A stretch of DNA of 64,000 bases. Source: JAFDCJ01 sp964527835. GTDB lineage: Bacteria; Desulfobacterota; Desulfobacteria; Desulfobacterales; JAFDCJ01. Below the pieces are notes generated by a model. The model was given only the letters and a program-made list of their open reading frames with translations, ran no database searches and had not been told where the DNA came from. This document shows positions 40,887 through 50,401 of the stretch, piece by piece (position 1 is the first letter of the stretch; each line of letters starts with the position of its first letter). The stretch lies in contig CAZGNV010000011.1 of NCBI GenBank assembly GCA_964527835.1, forward strand, positions 1 through 64,000. The letters are read 5' to 3'. Made by a program: the position numbers and the translations under genes.

Positions 40887-42344
40887 ATGCAGCTCAGCAC
40901 GCATCTGGATACCCTTTTAATGGTTATCCATATCACCATAATCGGTGCTCTATCCGTGCGGGTCATTATGAAACGCCGGCCGGTGGGGGTATCCCTGGCC
41001 TGGCTGGTCCTGATCTTCATCCTGCCGCTGGCCGGCGCCTTGCTCTACCTGTTCATCGGGGAACGCCGCCTGGGAAAACACCGCGCCGCCCGTGCCGCCG
41101 CCCTGCTGGAACCCTATAAAAAATGGCACCGGGGACTGCCTCAGGAAAATTTCGTGGCCGGCTCCACCCTGGCCCCGCCGGCGGTGCCCATCAGCCGGTT
41201 GGCCCAGGCCGTCGTCGGCATTCCGGCATTGACCGGAAACCGACTCCAGCTGTTCAACGGGGCCGAGTCCATCCTGCAGGCCATTATCGAGGATATTGAC
41301 CGCGCGCAGCACACCTGCCACCTGGAATTTTACATCTGGAACCCGGGGGGCCTGGCCGACCGGGTTGCCGAAGCCCTGATCCGCGCTGCCGGCAGAGGCG
41401 TCACCTGCCGGGTTTTGGTGGATGCGGTGGGCAGTGCCCGGTTTTTGAAAAGTGAATTTCCTTCGCGGCTGCGCGAAGGCGGCGTCGAGCTGGCCGCAGC
41501 GCTGCCGGTGGGCCCCCTGAGGGCTGCTTTTGTGCGCCTTGATTTGCGACTGCACCGCAAAATCGTCGTCATTGACGGCCAGGTGGCCTATACCGGCAGC
41601 CTCAACCTGGTGGACCCGCGTTTTTTCAAACAGGAAGCCGGTGTGGGACAATGGATCGATGCCATGGTGCGCGTCGAAGGGCCGGCCGTTGAGGTGCTGG
41701 GGATTATTTTTATATGGGACTGGGAAATTGAAACCGGCGCCGGCATCAAGACCCTGGAAAATTCAAGCAGCCTCAAGACGCCGCCCCGGGCCGGACAGGC
41801 GGTGGTCCAGGTGGTGCCTTCGGGTCCCGGCTATGAAGAACATGCCATTCATCGCCTGCTGCTGACCACCATCTATGCCGCCCGCCGGGAGCTGATCATG
41901 ACCACCCCGTATTTCGTTCCCGATGAAGCCCTGCAGACGGCGTTGCTGTCGGCGGCCCGGCAGCAGGTGGCGGTGACCATCATTTTGCCGGAAAAAATTG
42001 ACTCGCTGCTGGTGCGCTATGCCTGCCGTTCATATTTTGACGAACTGCTGGCGGCCGGTGTGAACATCCTGCGCTACCAGGGAGGCTTGCTGCACACCAA
42101 GAGCATCACCATTGACGGCCAGGTGGCGCTGTTTGGAACCGTCAACCTGGATATGCGCAGCTTCTGGCTGGATTTTGAGGTCACCCTTTGCATCTATGAT
42201 GCGGATTTCGGTGACCGCCTGAGGGCATTGCAGCTGCAATACGCGGCCGACACGGTGGCGGTGGACTTTCAGACCTGGCGCCGGCGAACGGGCTGGGAGC
42301 GCTTCTGCGAAAATGCCGCCCAGCTTTTTGCCCCCCTTTTGTGA
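40887..42344 (+). CDS. cls: Cardiolipin synthase (phospholipase D superfamily)
   Basis: This 485-residue protein has two N-terminal membrane helices (about residues 12-58) and two HKD motifs: HRKIVVIDGQVAYTGSLNL and HTKSITIDGQVALFGTVNLD. It joins two phosphatidylglycerol molecules into cardiolipin in the inner membrane. The gene is of normal length (about 480 residues) and overlaps nothing; the lipoprotein gene follows 67 bp later. Confidence 0.94.
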   Translation: MQLSTHLDTLLMVIHITIIGALSVRVIMKRRPVGVSLAWLVLIFILPLAGALLYLFIGERRLGKHRAARAAALLEPYKKWHRGLPQENFVAGSTLAPPAVPISRLAQAVVGIPALTGNRLQLFNGAESILQAIIEDIDRAQHTCHLEFYIWNPGGLADRVAEALIRAAGRGVTCRVLVDAVGSARFLKSEFPSRLREGGVELAAALPVGPLRAAFVRLDLRLHRKIVVIDGQVAYTGSLNLVDPRFFKQEAGVGQWIDAMVRVEGPAVEVLGIIFIWDWEIETGAGIKTLENSSSLKTPPRAGQAVVQVVPSGPGYEEHAIHRLLLTTIYAARRELIMTTPYFVPDEALQTALLSAARQQVAVTIILPEKIDSLLVRYACRSYFDELLAAGVNILRYQGGLLHTKSITIDGQVALFGTVNLDMRSFWLDFEVTLCIYDADFGDRLRALQLQYAADTVAVDFQTWRRRTGWERFCENAAQLFAPLL

Positions 42345-42411
42345 CCTTGCCGCTGTCAGGGGGAATTTCAACGCCGCGCACCGCGCGGCCGCAAGGGGAG
42401 GATCCCATATA

Positions 42412-43143
42412 ATGACCCGATCGGTTTGTCTATTGCTGCTGGCTGTCATGGCCCTAGCGGGGTGCGCCGCAACCCAGCCGCCGCCCCGGTTCGATTTTCC
42501 CGCCGGCACCCGGGTCGGCATCATCAACCAGCTGGAACCCTACGCCACTCACCAGAATTTTTCCGAAGCCCGGATCCGCAATTTTATCAAACCCGTGCAA
42601 GTCGACTGGAATCTCCCGGGTTATATGCAGGACCAGGCAGCCCGGAGGCTGCAAGGTGATCCCCGTTATAAAGTGATTCCGGTCAGCGTTGAAAATCCAA
42701 TTTCCAAAATAATCGACCGCGTATCAGGGCCAGGGGCCGTGATACCGGAAGCCGCCGCTTTGCTGGAGTCCATAGCGGTCAGGCATAAATTGGATGTCAT
42801 CATCGTTATCAAGAGCTTTAAAGGCCCCAGCCGGCTTAAATTGGACAAACATCGTTTCATCTTGCAGGGATACGGTTTGTTTACCCGGCAATTTTTGTTT
42901 TTCAACCGCGCATTTGCCTATGCGAACCTGGCCGTCATCGTTTTCAAAACCAGCCCCCTGAAATATATCGGTTCGGGCGAACCCACCATCGATGCAGATC
43001 CCCTTGAAAATATCGAACTGTCCGGTGATTTGAAAAACATCCCGCCGGCCGAAATGGACAAACTGGAGCCGATCATCAACAAATACGCCCGCCAGGCGGT
43101 GGACAGGGCTTTAAAAGCCGCCAATCTTGTTCCAATAAGATAA
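42412..43143 (+). CDS. Lipoprotein of unknown function
   Basis: This protein of about 243 residues has a signal ending in lipobox VMALAGCAATQ and a soluble domain (GTRVGIINQLEPYATHQNFS; YKVIPVSVENPISKII) with no recognised family. The chosen ATG at 42412 has GGGGAGG upstream; a longer in-frame reading would overlap the cardiolipin synthase gene. It is probably co-transcribed with that gene and has a predicted outer-membrane or periplasmic location. Confidence 0.75.
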   Translation: MTRSVCLLLLAVMALAGCAATQPPPRFDFPAGTRVGIINQLEPYATHQNFSEARIRNFIKPVQVDWNLPGYMQDQAARRLQGDPRYKVIPVSVENPISKIIDRVSGPGAVIPEAAALLESIAVRHKLDVIIVIKSFKGPSRLKLDKHRFILQGYGLFTRQFLFFNRAFAYANLAVIVFKTSPLKYIGSGEPTIDADPLENIELSGDLKNIPPAEMDKLEPIINKYARQAVDRALKAANLVPIR

Positions 43144-43244
43144 CGCGGCCGGCAACAGGTATCAATTATTGCGGCTGAAGCTTTACATTTGCCCCAAAGC
43201 GATTATAATTGAACTATACAAATCCAGCGACAACGACAAAAACC

Positions 43245-43997
43245 ATGCGATTTTTGCTGTACAACATACGGTACGCCGCCGGCATCGGGAAACATTTTCA
43301 CCTCCCCATACCTTACATCGGCTATTTCAAGCATACCAACGGAAATTTTAAAAAGATTGCGGATTTCATCAAATCGGTGAACCCGGATATCATCGGCATG
43401 ATTGAAGTCGACAGCGGCTCTTTTCGCTCCGAGAAAAACAACCAGGCCGAATCCATTGCCTGGGAGCTGCAGCACTACCATGTCTACCGGTCAAAGTACG
43501 GCTCCGCCTCGGTGGCCCGGAAAGTCCCCCTGCTCAACAAGCAGGGCAATGCGATTTTGACCAATCAACCGGTGATTGCTGAAAAAATGCACTATTTCCG
43601 CCAGGGCGTCAAACGCCTGGTGATCGAGCTGGAGCTGGCCGATTTCCATGTTTTCCTGGTACACCTTTCCATAAAATTCCGTCATCGCCACTACCAGCTG
43701 CAGGACCTGCATACCATGATAAAAGACTGCCCGAAACCGGTCATTGTCGCCGGGGACTTCAATGTGTTGTGGGGAGACCGTGAACTGCAGTTGTTTCTGG
43801 CTGCCACCGGCCTGCAAAATGCCAACCGCAACGGGCAGCCCTCCCACCCGAGCCGGGCGCCGCGCCGCCAGTTGGACTACATTTTTCACAGCCCCCAGAT
43901 ACGCATCACCGATTTTCATATCCCTAAGATCAAGTTGTCCGATCATGCCCCGCTGGTCTGTGAGTTTGAAGTCAACGGTTGCAAGTCGACGGTCTAG
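43245..43997 (+). CDS. Endonuclease/exonuclease/phosphatase family protein
   Basis: This protein of about 250 residues starts MRFLLYNIRYAAGIG and shows EEP landmarks: DIIGMIEVDSGSFRSE with the metal-binding Glu, VIVAGDFNVLWGDREL (GDFN), and the C-terminal SDHAPLVCEF (SDH). The family includes nucleases and phosphatases cleaving phosphate bonds. The ATG at 43245 is chosen as it gives the canonical entry; an in-frame ATG at 43209 has no better site. Substrate unknown. Confidence 0.85.
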   Translation: MRFLLYNIRYAAGIGKHFHLPIPYIGYFKHTNGNFKKIADFIKSVNPDIIGMIEVDSGSFRSEKNNQAESIAWELQHYHVYRSKYGSASVARKVPLLNKQGNAILTNQPVIAEKMHYFRQGVKRLVIELELADFHVFLVHLSIKFRHRHYQLQDLHTMIKDCPKPVIVAGDFNVLWGDRELQLFLAATGLQNANRNGQPSHPSRAPRRQLDYIFHSPQIRITDFHIPKIKLSDHAPLVCEFEVNGCKSTV

Positions 43998-44038
43998 ACA
44001 TGGAATGGAATAGACTCGGTAAAAAAAGGAGATCGGCT

Positions 44039-44332
44039 ATGATGCGAAAAAAGCCCGCATTTTTGGGAATGCTGATGTTGGTGTCGCTTTTGCTGATTTG
44101 CGGCACTCCCGGCCTGGCCATGGAGGAGGTCCCGTCGATGCCCTGCGACGAAGGTCCTGTCAATATCGGAGACACGGAAGCAACTGTTTTTTCCAACTGT
44201 GGAGAGCCTTCAAGCCGCAATTACGAAATGCACCAGTGGAAGTTTGACTTTGGTCCGTCAGAACCGGTATACATATTGACGTTTGACAATGGCAAGGTGG
44301 TGAAAATCCAGGTCGACGAGTGGGGCAGTTGA
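44039..44332 (+). CDS. DUF2845-type secreted protein
   Basis: This 97-residue protein has a signal peptide (PAFLGMLMLVSLLLICGTPGLAM) and a short mature part (VNIGDTEATVFSNCGEPSSRNYEM; ILTFDNGKVVKIQ) that fits the DUF2845 fold. AAGGAG precedes the first of two ATGs (44039). Function unknown. A stem (44360-44392) lies between this gene and the convergent regulator. Confidence 0.7.
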   Translation: MMRKKPAFLGMLMLVSLLLICGTPGLAMEEVPSMPCDEGPVNIGDTEATVFSNCGEPSSRNYEMHQWKFDFGPSEPVYILTFDNGKVVKIQVDEWGS

Positions 44333-44359
44333 CCCCCGGGGCCAGACGGATCTTGGCCA

Positions 44360-44392
44360 TCCCTTGACCGGTGGATGCCGCCGGCCAAGGGA
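44360..44392. terminator. Hairpin between convergent genes
   Basis: TCCCTTGACCGG and CCGGCCAAGGGA form an 11-pair stem with one mismatch and a 9-base loop. There is no T-run, so a terminator role is tentative. Confidence 0.4.
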
Positions 44393-44410
44393 CGCAACGG
44401 CCTGTCACCG

Positions 44411-45046
44411 TCAACCTTCGTACAAAACTGCCAGGATCGTGGCCTTGCCGCTTTTGGCTGCAATGTGATGCGGGGTCGTGGACAGGTAGTAGGCGCTGTC
44501 GCCGGGCTCCAGTTCAAAGCTGTCCTCCCCGATGTCCAGTTCAACCACGCCGTCGAGCACAAAGATAAACTCCTCGCCCTCGTGCACCGAGATTTCCTTT
44601 TCGGGATCTTCTTCCAGCTGCACAACCAGGGCCTCCATGTGACGTCCCTTGACGTCCGGTGCCAGGCTTTTGTAAATATAAAGCTGCTTTTTCCCTTTGC
44701 GGGAGGTTGAACGGGATGCGGTGCGGCGCTCATTTTTTCGGGTGATCGAGTACAGCTTGTCTCCCACCCCGGAAACCAGCCGCCCGAAGGCGCTGTCCAA
44801 TGCCTTTGACAGCTTGATCACGGTGCCCAGCTGGGGCTGGGCCTCATCTTTTTCAATGCTCGCCAAAAAAGGCACGTCAAACCCGGTCAGCCTGGACAAC
44901 TCTTCCAGGGACAGCCCTTTTTCTTCCCTCAGCCTGCGCACCCGCTGGCCGATGTCATCCACACTTTTTGCAGGTGTCGACGAAATCTCACCGGTCAGAT
45001 TCTCAAAAAAGTCAATATCCAGATGGGGTCGGTTCTTTTTTTCCAT
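44411..45046 (-). CDS. XRE-family regulator with C-terminal cupin domain
   Basis: This 211-residue protein has an N-terminal helix-turn-helix (VRRLREEKGLSLEELSRLTGFDVPFLASIEKDEAQPQLGTVIKLSKAL) and a cupin (VHEGEEFIFVLDGVVELDIGEDSFELEPGDSAYYLSTTPHHI). The family regulates metabolic genes in response to small ligands. AGGAG precedes the ATG. A family A repeat separates it from the acyl-CoA dehydrogenase gene upstream on the same strand, which could be its target. Confidence 0.92.
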   Translation of the reverse strand: MEKKNRPHLDIDFFENLTGEISSTPAKSVDDIGQRVRRLREEKGLSLEELSRLTGFDVPFLASIEKDEAQPQLGTVIKLSKALDSAFGRLVSGVGDKLYSITRKNERRTASRSTSRKGKKQLYIYKSLAPDVKGRHMEALVVQLEEDPEKEISVHEGEEFIFVLDGVVELDIGEDSFELEPGDSAYYLSTTPHHIAAKSGKATILAVLYEG

Positions 45047-45065
45047 TTTATCTCCTCTCCGTTAT

Positions 45066-45177
45066 TGATGATGCCGTAAAAAGTAGCATTTTCTCGCTTA
45101 AGCAAGCCTTTTCGGGAGCTGTTCAGGGTTTCGCTAAATTTCAAGAACTCGTCGCAGGCTCCTCAAGCAGCTGCTAT
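45066..45177 (+). repeat. Family A repeat, left half, ending at a stop codon
   Basis: The arm GATGATGCCGTAAAAAGTAG, the segment CAAGCCTTTTCGGGAGCTGT and half the core (AAATTTCAAGAACTCGTCGC) are present; the partner strand of the core stem is cut off at the stop of the acyl-CoA dehydrogenase gene. Confidence 0.75.
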
Positions 45178-46331
45178 AGGCATTTGGCGCCGATATGTCT
45201 GGCAATCACGATGCGCTGCACCTCGGAGGTCCCTTCCCCGATGTCCAGCAGTTTCTGGTCCCGGTAAAAACGCTCCACATCGTACTCCTTCATCAGCCCG
45301 TAGCCTCCGTGAAGCTGGACGGCATGATTGGCGCAGCGATACATGAGCTCCGAGCAATACAGTTTGGCCATGGCCGCCTGCTTTGAAAAGGGCTGATCAT
45401 TATCGCGCAGCCAGCAGGCCTTGTACAGCAGCAGGCGGGCGCACTCGATTTCCATGGCCATGTCGGCCAGCTTGAATGCATTGGCCTGAAAGGTTGCAAT
45501 TGGCCGGTTGAACTGCTCGCGTTCGTTGCTGTATTTAATTGCCCTGTCAAAACAGCCCTGGGCTCCGCCCAGGCCCATGGCCCCGATGGACAGGCGGCCC
45601 CCGTCCAGGGTCTGCATCATCTGGTGAAAACCCTGGCCGCGCTCACCGAGCAGGTTGTCTTTGGGGACGCGGCAGTCCTCAAAATAGAGCTCACTGGTAT
45701 TGGAAGCCCGCCACATCATCTTGCCGTGCATCACCTTGGCGGTAAAGCCCGGAGTCCCCGTCTCGACGATGATGCACGACAGCTCGGGCCGGCCGTCATC
45801 ACGAACCCCGGTGCGGGCCAGCACCGTCACCCCCGTGGTGATATCCGTGGCTGCGTTGGTTATAAAAATCTTGCTGCCATTGATCACCCATTGATCACCG
45901 TCCAACACCGCCGTGGTCGCGCTGTTGGCGGCATCCGAACCGGCATTGGGTTCGGTCAGTCCGAACCCCCACAACGCCTCGCCGCTGCACAGCTTGGGCA
46001 GGTATTTTTTCTTTTGCTCCTCGTTGCCGAAATAATAAAGCGGGCCGATGCCCAGGGAATTTTCGGCCGCCACCGTGGCGGCATGGGACCCGTCGACCCG
46101 GGCAATCTCTTCAACGGCAATGATATAGGACAGGTAGTCCATGGCCTGGCCGCCGTATTTTTCGGAAACAAAAACACCGAAAAGGCCCAGCTCGGCCATT
46201 TTCTGCATGGTTTCGTAGGAAAACATTTCTTTTTCATCCAGCTCCCGGGCCACCGGCTTGATTTCTTTTTCCGCAAAGCTGCGCACGGATTCCCGCAAGA
46301 TTTCGTGGTCGGTTGAAAGACTGAAGTCCAT
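45174..46331 (-). CDS. Acyl-CoA dehydrogenase
   Basis: This 385-residue enzyme has the FAD/substrate motifs GFGLTEPNAGSDA and WVINGSKIFITNA and the catalytic region LLDIGEGTSEVQR with Glu as base. It oxidises short- or branched-chain acyl-CoAs and hands electrons to ETF. AAGGAG precedes the ATG at 46331; a GTG 6 bases upstream is in frame. Its stop falls on the family A element edge. It is divergent from mutM. Confidence 0.93.
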   Translation of the reverse strand: MDFSLSTDHEILRESVRSFAEKEIKPVARELDEKEMFSYETMQKMAELGLFGVFVSEKYGGQAMDYLSYIIAVEEIARVDGSHAATVAAENSLGIGPLYYFGNEEQKKKYLPKLCSGEALWGFGLTEPNAGSDAANSATTAVLDGDQWVINGSKIFITNAATDITTGVTVLARTGVRDDGRPELSCIIVETGTPGFTAKVMHGKMMWRASNTSELYFEDCRVPKDNLLGERGQGFHQMMQTLDGGRLSIGAMGLGGAQGCFDRAIKYSNEREQFNRPIATFQANAFKLADMAMEIECARLLLYKACWLRDNDQPFSKQAAMAKLYCSELMYRCANHAVQLHGGYGLMKEYDVERFYRDQKLLDIGEGTSEVQRIVIARHIGAKCL

Positions 46332-46403
46332 GGTCACTCCTTATGTTGCCGTTAGCGATTTAAAAAGTTCGACTGCCAGATTCCACAGGCTTAAATCCGG
46401 CCT

Positions 46404-46431
46404 TTGCCGGTTGCAATGGATATGCTATAGT
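46404..46431 (+). promoter_or_regulatory. Candidate sigma-70 promoter for mutM
   Basis: TTGCCG (46404-46409) and TATAGT (46426-46431) are spaced by 16 bp, about 85 bp before mutM. The opposite strand serves the acyl-CoA dehydrogenase gene; I did not identify its promoter. Confidence 0.4.
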
Positions 46432-46517
46432 AGCGGCCGTTCCGGCTTGCCTTGATGTGGCGGTTTATTTTATAGGCGCCGGTCCCTTAATTGTCAATCA
46501 AAACCTGGAATTGCGTT

Positions 46518-47438
46518 ATGCCTGAATTGCCGGAAGTGCAAACCATTGTTGACGATCTGAACGCCGCCGGTCTGGTCGGCCGCCTTATTGCCGGCGCCCG
46601 GGTGTTCTGGCCGCGCACCATTGCCGCGCCTGCTGCACAGGCCTTTTGCCGGCGCATAAAAGGCAGAAAATTTACCGCCATCCGGCGCCGGGGCAAATAC
46701 CTGGTGTTCGATGTCGATGACGGCGCCACCCTGCTGATGCATCTGCGGATGTCCGGGCGTCTGAACCTGGTGCGAGCAAATCCGCCGCGCAGCAAACATG
46801 AACACGTGGTGATCCGCTTTGCCGATGGACGGCAGCTGCGCTTTCACGATCCGCGAAAATTCGGCCGGTTGCACCTGCTCGAAGATTCGCAGAAAATTCT
46901 AGGCTGCCTGGGGCCCGAACCGCTGTCACCGGAGTTTACCGCCCGGCGCCTGGCGGAAGGGTTGAAAACACGCCGGCGCCTTTTAAAACCCCTGCTGCTG
47001 GACCAGGCGTTTGTTGCCGGGCTGGGCAACATCTATGTAGACGAGGCCCTGTGGGAGGCCCGGCTACATCCCTGCCGCCCGTCTTCCAGCCTGACATGGC
47101 CGGAAACAAAAGCGCTGCACCGCGCCATTCGGCGGGTTCTCAAAAGGGGCTTGCAAAATCTCGGCACTTCCCTGGGGACCGGCAAGGCCAATTTTTATTC
47201 GATCTCCCGGCGCCGGGGGCGCAACAGCGACCAGCTGAAGGTTTTTCGCCGGACAGGCCTGGCCTGTTCCCGCTGCCGGTCTTCGATTGAAAGAATCATC
47301 GTCGCCCAGCGTTCAACGCATATATGTCCCAAATGCCAGATGGAGGTCCCCGGATACCTCCGGCAGCGCACCCAGCAGTTGCGCATTGAAGAATCTGATC
47401 CCGAACAAAACGGTTCAGGGTTCAAGGTTCAAGGTTAA
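46518..47438 (+). CDS. mutM: Formamidopyrimidine-DNA glycosylase (MutM/Fpg)
   Basis: This 306-residue protein starts MPELPEVQTIVDDL: Pro2 and Glu3 are the catalytic residues of Fpg. A four-Cys zinc finger (CSRCRSSIERIIVAQRSTHICPKC) lies near the C-terminus. It removes oxidised purines such as 8-oxoguanine. The ATG at 46518 keeps the catalytic start; an upstream ATG would bury it. The last residues (NGSGFKVQG) come from a GGTTCAGGG-type microsatellite beyond the normal end of the family. Confidence 0.95.
   Translation: MPELPEVQTIVDDLNAAGLVGRLIAGARVFWPRTIAAPAAQAFCRRIKGRKFTAIRRRGKYLVFDVDDGATLLMHLRMSGRLNLVRANPPRSKHEHVVIRFADGRQLRFHDPRKFGRLHLLEDSQKILGCLGPEPLSPEFTARRLAEGLKTRRRLLKPLLLDQAFVAGLGNIYVDEALWEARLHPCRPSSSLTWPETKALHRAIRRVLKRGLQNLGTSLGTGKANFYSISRRRGRNSDQLKVFRRTGLACSRCRSSIERIIVAQRSTHICPKCQMEVPGYLRQRTQQLRIEESDPEQNGSGFKVQG
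47412..47437. repeat. GGTTCAGGGTTCAAGG-type repeat at the mutM 3' end
   Basis: GGTTCAGGGTTCAAGGT (17 bp) is identical to the repeat at the start of pspF (12562), with another TTCAAGG unit. Confidence 0.6.
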
Positions 47439-47471
47439 CGGACCATTTAATCTGAAAAAATTTAACGCGTC

Positions 47472-48461
47472 CTAAGCTCCGCGATCATCCCACACCTGGG
47501 CATTGACCAGATGCGCCGGCCGGTTGCCCCGACGAAACTCGATCAGCTGCTCGACCACCCCCGCACTCATGTTGTGCAGGCCTTCAAAGGTGAACGCCGC
47601 CGTATGGGGGGTCAACACCACGTTGTCGAGTTCCAGCAGGGGGGATTGGCCCGGCGGTTCCTCCTCAAACACGTCCAGCCCGGCACCGGCAATCTTGCCG
47701 TTTTTCAGCGCCTCGTACAGGTCGGCTTCATTGACGATTCCTCCCCGGGCGGCATTGATCAAAATGGCCGTGGGCTTCATGATTGCCAGGGTTCTGGCAT
47801 TAATGAGGCCCTTTGTTTCAGCCATCAGGGGCACATGCAGGCTGACGATATCGGCCGTCTTGAGCAGCGTTTCGATTTGCATCTGCTCAATGCCCTGCTC
47901 CCGCGCGAATTCTTCCGGCCAGAAAGGATCATAGGCCACCACTTTCATCTCAAAGCCCCTGGCCCGCAAGGCCACGCAACGGCCGATGGCGCCCAGCCCG
48001 ATCAGGCCGAGGGTTTTTTGCCAGATCTCCAGGCCCATAATTTTGGTGTGCTCCCAGCGTTTTTCACGCAGACTGCGGTCGCAGTAAATGATTTTGCGGG
48101 CCACATTCAACATCAGGGCAAAGGTATGATCCGCAACGGCCTGGTTGTTGGCCCCCGGCGTGTGAAAGACAACGGCCCGGTGGCGGGTGGCCGCATCGAT
48201 GTCAACGGTGTCCAACCCGGCGCCCATCTTGGCGATGGCCTTAACCCGCGGGGCCATGTCCAGCACCTTGTCGTTGATTTGCAGGTCATTGCCGCATAAA
48301 ATGGCATCGGCCTGCCCCAGGGCTTTGACGAATTCAGGGGCTTCCACCCCTGAGCCGCGCAGATCGATGAGCTTCATGCCCGCCTGCTCCAACTGCTCCA
48401 TGGGGCTGTTGTCGAAAGCGCAAAACGGCCGGGCCTCAATAAGTACGGTGAATTTTTCCAT
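47472..48461 (-). CDS. D-isomer-specific 2-hydroxyacid dehydrogenase (SerA-like)
   Basis: This 329-residue protein has the NAD-binding stretch LGLIGLGAIGRCVALRARGFEM and the catalytic residues Arg (INAARGGIVNEADL), Glu (LDVFEEEPP) and His (LTPHTAAFT). It resembles 3-phosphoglycerate dehydrogenase but lacks the long C-terminal regulatory domain. AGGAG lies 11 bases upstream of the ATG at 48461. It is convergent with mutM, 33 bp away. Substrate unknown. Confidence 0.88.
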   Translation of the reverse strand: MEKFTVLIEARPFCAFDNSPMEQLEQAGMKLIDLRGSGVEAPEFVKALGQADAILCGNDLQINDKVLDMAPRVKAIAKMGAGLDTVDIDAATRHRAVVFHTPGANNQAVADHTFALMLNVARKIIYCDRSLREKRWEHTKIMGLEIWQKTLGLIGLGAIGRCVALRARGFEMKVVAYDPFWPEEFAREQGIEQMQIETLLKTADIVSLHVPLMAETKGLINARTLAIMKPTAILINAARGGIVNEADLYEALKNGKIAGAGLDVFEEEPPGQSPLLELDNVVLTPHTAAFTFEGLHNMSAGVVEQLIEFRRGNRPAHLVNAQVWDDRGA

Positions 48462-48497
48462 GGTTGCATTTTCTCCTCTTTGCGTAAGCACTTTAAA

Positions 48498-48560
48498 GTT
48501 GCATTATGCGCCGCGCAATATGCATTTTGGCCTCGGTTTTTATGTCCATTTTGGGTGCCA
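48498..48560 (+). repeat. Family B repeat, left half only
   Basis: GCATTATGCGCCGCGCAATA and TGCATTTTGG match the family B left arm, followed by TGTCCATTTTGGG. As at 5969, it runs into a family C element about 25 bp later. Confidence 0.7.
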
Positions 48561-48586
48561 GTACGTCAGTGAATAAAGTTGAAGGG

Positions 48587-48672
48587 GTGAATTGCCCGGC
48601 GCATGATATTTTCTTCCAACCGGCATGAAACCATGCCAGTGCAGCGTGCCCCTTGTTGGGTAAGTGCCGGGG
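48587..48672 (+). repeat. Family C element, truncated
   Basis: GTGAATTGCCCGGCGCATGA, CTTCCAACCGGCATGAAACC and GTGCCCCTTGTTGGG match the left side of family C; the right side is absent. It ends just before purB. Confidence 0.75.
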
Positions 48673-48691
48673 GATGTTTTTAGCATTTATT

Positions 48692-50056
48692 TTATTTTCG
48701 ACCAGCGATGGTAAAAATGCCGGTGTAGGTTTCCGGGGTTATTTGCAGCAGTTCTTCCTTCACGCTGGCCGATACATCCAGCGACTCGATAAATTCAGCG
48801 ATTGCCTGGCGGTTGATGCCGGCATGGGTGCGCGTCAGGGCCTTCAAGGCTTCGTAAGGCTCCGGATAGCCCTCGCGCCGCAGAATCGTCTGGATGGCCT
48901 CGGCCACCACGGCCCAGTTGTTTTCCAGATCTGCTTTGATCACGTCGGGATTTAAAATCAGTTTGCCGAGCCCTTTTTCCAGGGATTTCAAGCCGACAAG
49001 GGTGTGGGCCAGGGGAACGCCAATGTTGCGGGTCACCGTTGAGTCGGTCAGGTCCCGCTGCAGCCTGGAGATCGGCAGTTTGGCCGCCAGGTGTTCAAAA
49101 AGCGCATTGGCCACCCCGAGGTTGCCCTCGGAATTTTCAAAATCAATGGGATTGACCTTGTGGGGCATGGCCGAGGATCCCACTTCGCCTTTTTTGATCT
49201 TCTGCTTGAAATAATCCAGGGAAATATAGGTCCACAGGTCCCGGTCCAGATCGATCAGGATGGTATTGATCCGCTTCAGGTTGTCGCACAAAGCCGCCAG
49301 GTTGTCATAATGTTCAATCTGGGTGGTCACCCGGCAGCGCGAAAGTCCCAGGGTGCCGTTGACCAGCTGATCTGCAAATTGCTCCCAGTTAACATCCGGA
49401 TAGGCCACGTGGTGGGCGTTGAAATTGCCGGTGGCCCCTCCGAACTTGGCCGAAAACGGGACTGCCTCCAGCTGAGCCAGCTGCACCTCCAGACGGTCGA
49501 CAAACACGTAGATTTCTTTTCCCAGCCGGGTGGGGGAAGCCGGCTGCCCGTGGGTGCGGGCCAGCATGGGAACGTCTTGCCACTGGCGCGCCATGTCGGT
49601 CAGCCTGGCGACGACTTGCTGCAGCGCCGGCCGGATCACCTCTCGAAAGCCCTGCTTAAGAGCCAGGGGCATGGCCGTATTGTTGATGTCCTGGGAAGTG
49701 AGCCCGAAATGGATAAACTCCTTGTAATCCTGCAGGCCCAGGACATCGAATTTTTCCTTCAGAAAGTACTCCACCGCTTTGACATCATGGTTGGTGATCT
49801 TCTCGATTTCTTTGACGCGGCTCGCATCGACGGAAGAAAACTGCCGGTAGACTTCCCTCAGGGGTTCGAGCTGCTTTAGCGGAAACTTTTTCAGCTGCGG
49901 CAGCCCAAGTTCGCACAGGGCGATGAAATATTCCACTTCCACCAGCAACCGGTACTTGATCAGCGCCCCCTCGGAAAAGAAATCCGCCAGCTTTGCGGTA
50001 ATCCGCCGGTAGCGGCCGTCCACCGGCCCGATGGCTTCGAGGGATGAAAATTTCAT
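48692..50056 (-). CDS. purB: Adenylosuccinate lyase
   Basis: This 454-residue protein has the fumarase/ASL signature GSSAMPHKVNPIDFENSEGN and the catalytic-region stretches (HFGLTSQDINNTA; ARTHGQPASPTRLGKE). It catalyses two steps of purine synthesis and fits the long E. coli type (about 456 residues). The ATG at 50056 matches the family N-terminus MKFSSLEAIGPVDGRYR; a longer in-frame reading lacks a better site. It is divergent from the OmpA-VWA gene. Confidence 0.95.
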   Translation of the reverse strand: MKFSSLEAIGPVDGRYRRITAKLADFFSEGALIKYRLLVEVEYFIALCELGLPQLKKFPLKQLEPLREVYRQFSSVDASRVKEIEKITNHDVKAVEYFLKEKFDVLGLQDYKEFIHFGLTSQDINNTAMPLALKQGFREVIRPALQQVVARLTDMARQWQDVPMLARTHGQPASPTRLGKEIYVFVDRLEVQLAQLEAVPFSAKFGGATGNFNAHHVAYPDVNWEQFADQLVNGTLGLSRCRVTTQIEHYDNLAALCDNLKRINTILIDLDRDLWTYISLDYFKQKIKKGEVGSSAMPHKVNPIDFENSEGNLGVANALFEHLAAKLPISRLQRDLTDSTVTRNIGVPLAHTLVGLKSLEKGLGKLILNPDVIKADLENNWAVVAEAIQTILRREGYPEPYEALKALTRTHAGINRQAIAEFIESLDVSASVKEELLQITPETYTGIFTIAGRK

Positions 50057-50401
50057 AATAATATCCATCTGTTGGAATGAAATTGAGGAAAAATGTGCAT
50101 CCGACCGCAAAAGTATAGGCGAAGGCTGCGGGTGTGTCAAGCCGGCGGATAAAAGCAGGCAGCAGTCCTAAAATCCATCCCCCTGCCTGCCAATGGAAGA
50201 GATCGGACTCCCCCTGCAGCCGGCCGACTGTCACCGCAGTTTTTTTGCTACCCTTCGGGTTTTAATTTTTTTTGCCGGGGGGGGTAGACAACGATCAATT
50301 GGTGTTTATTTTAACTGCTATTGATTACTATTTGCATCAACCAAAGTCTTCGGCAGAGGAATAGGTCCTGCCCCGAAGCACAGCAAGAAAGGAGTGTCGT
50401 T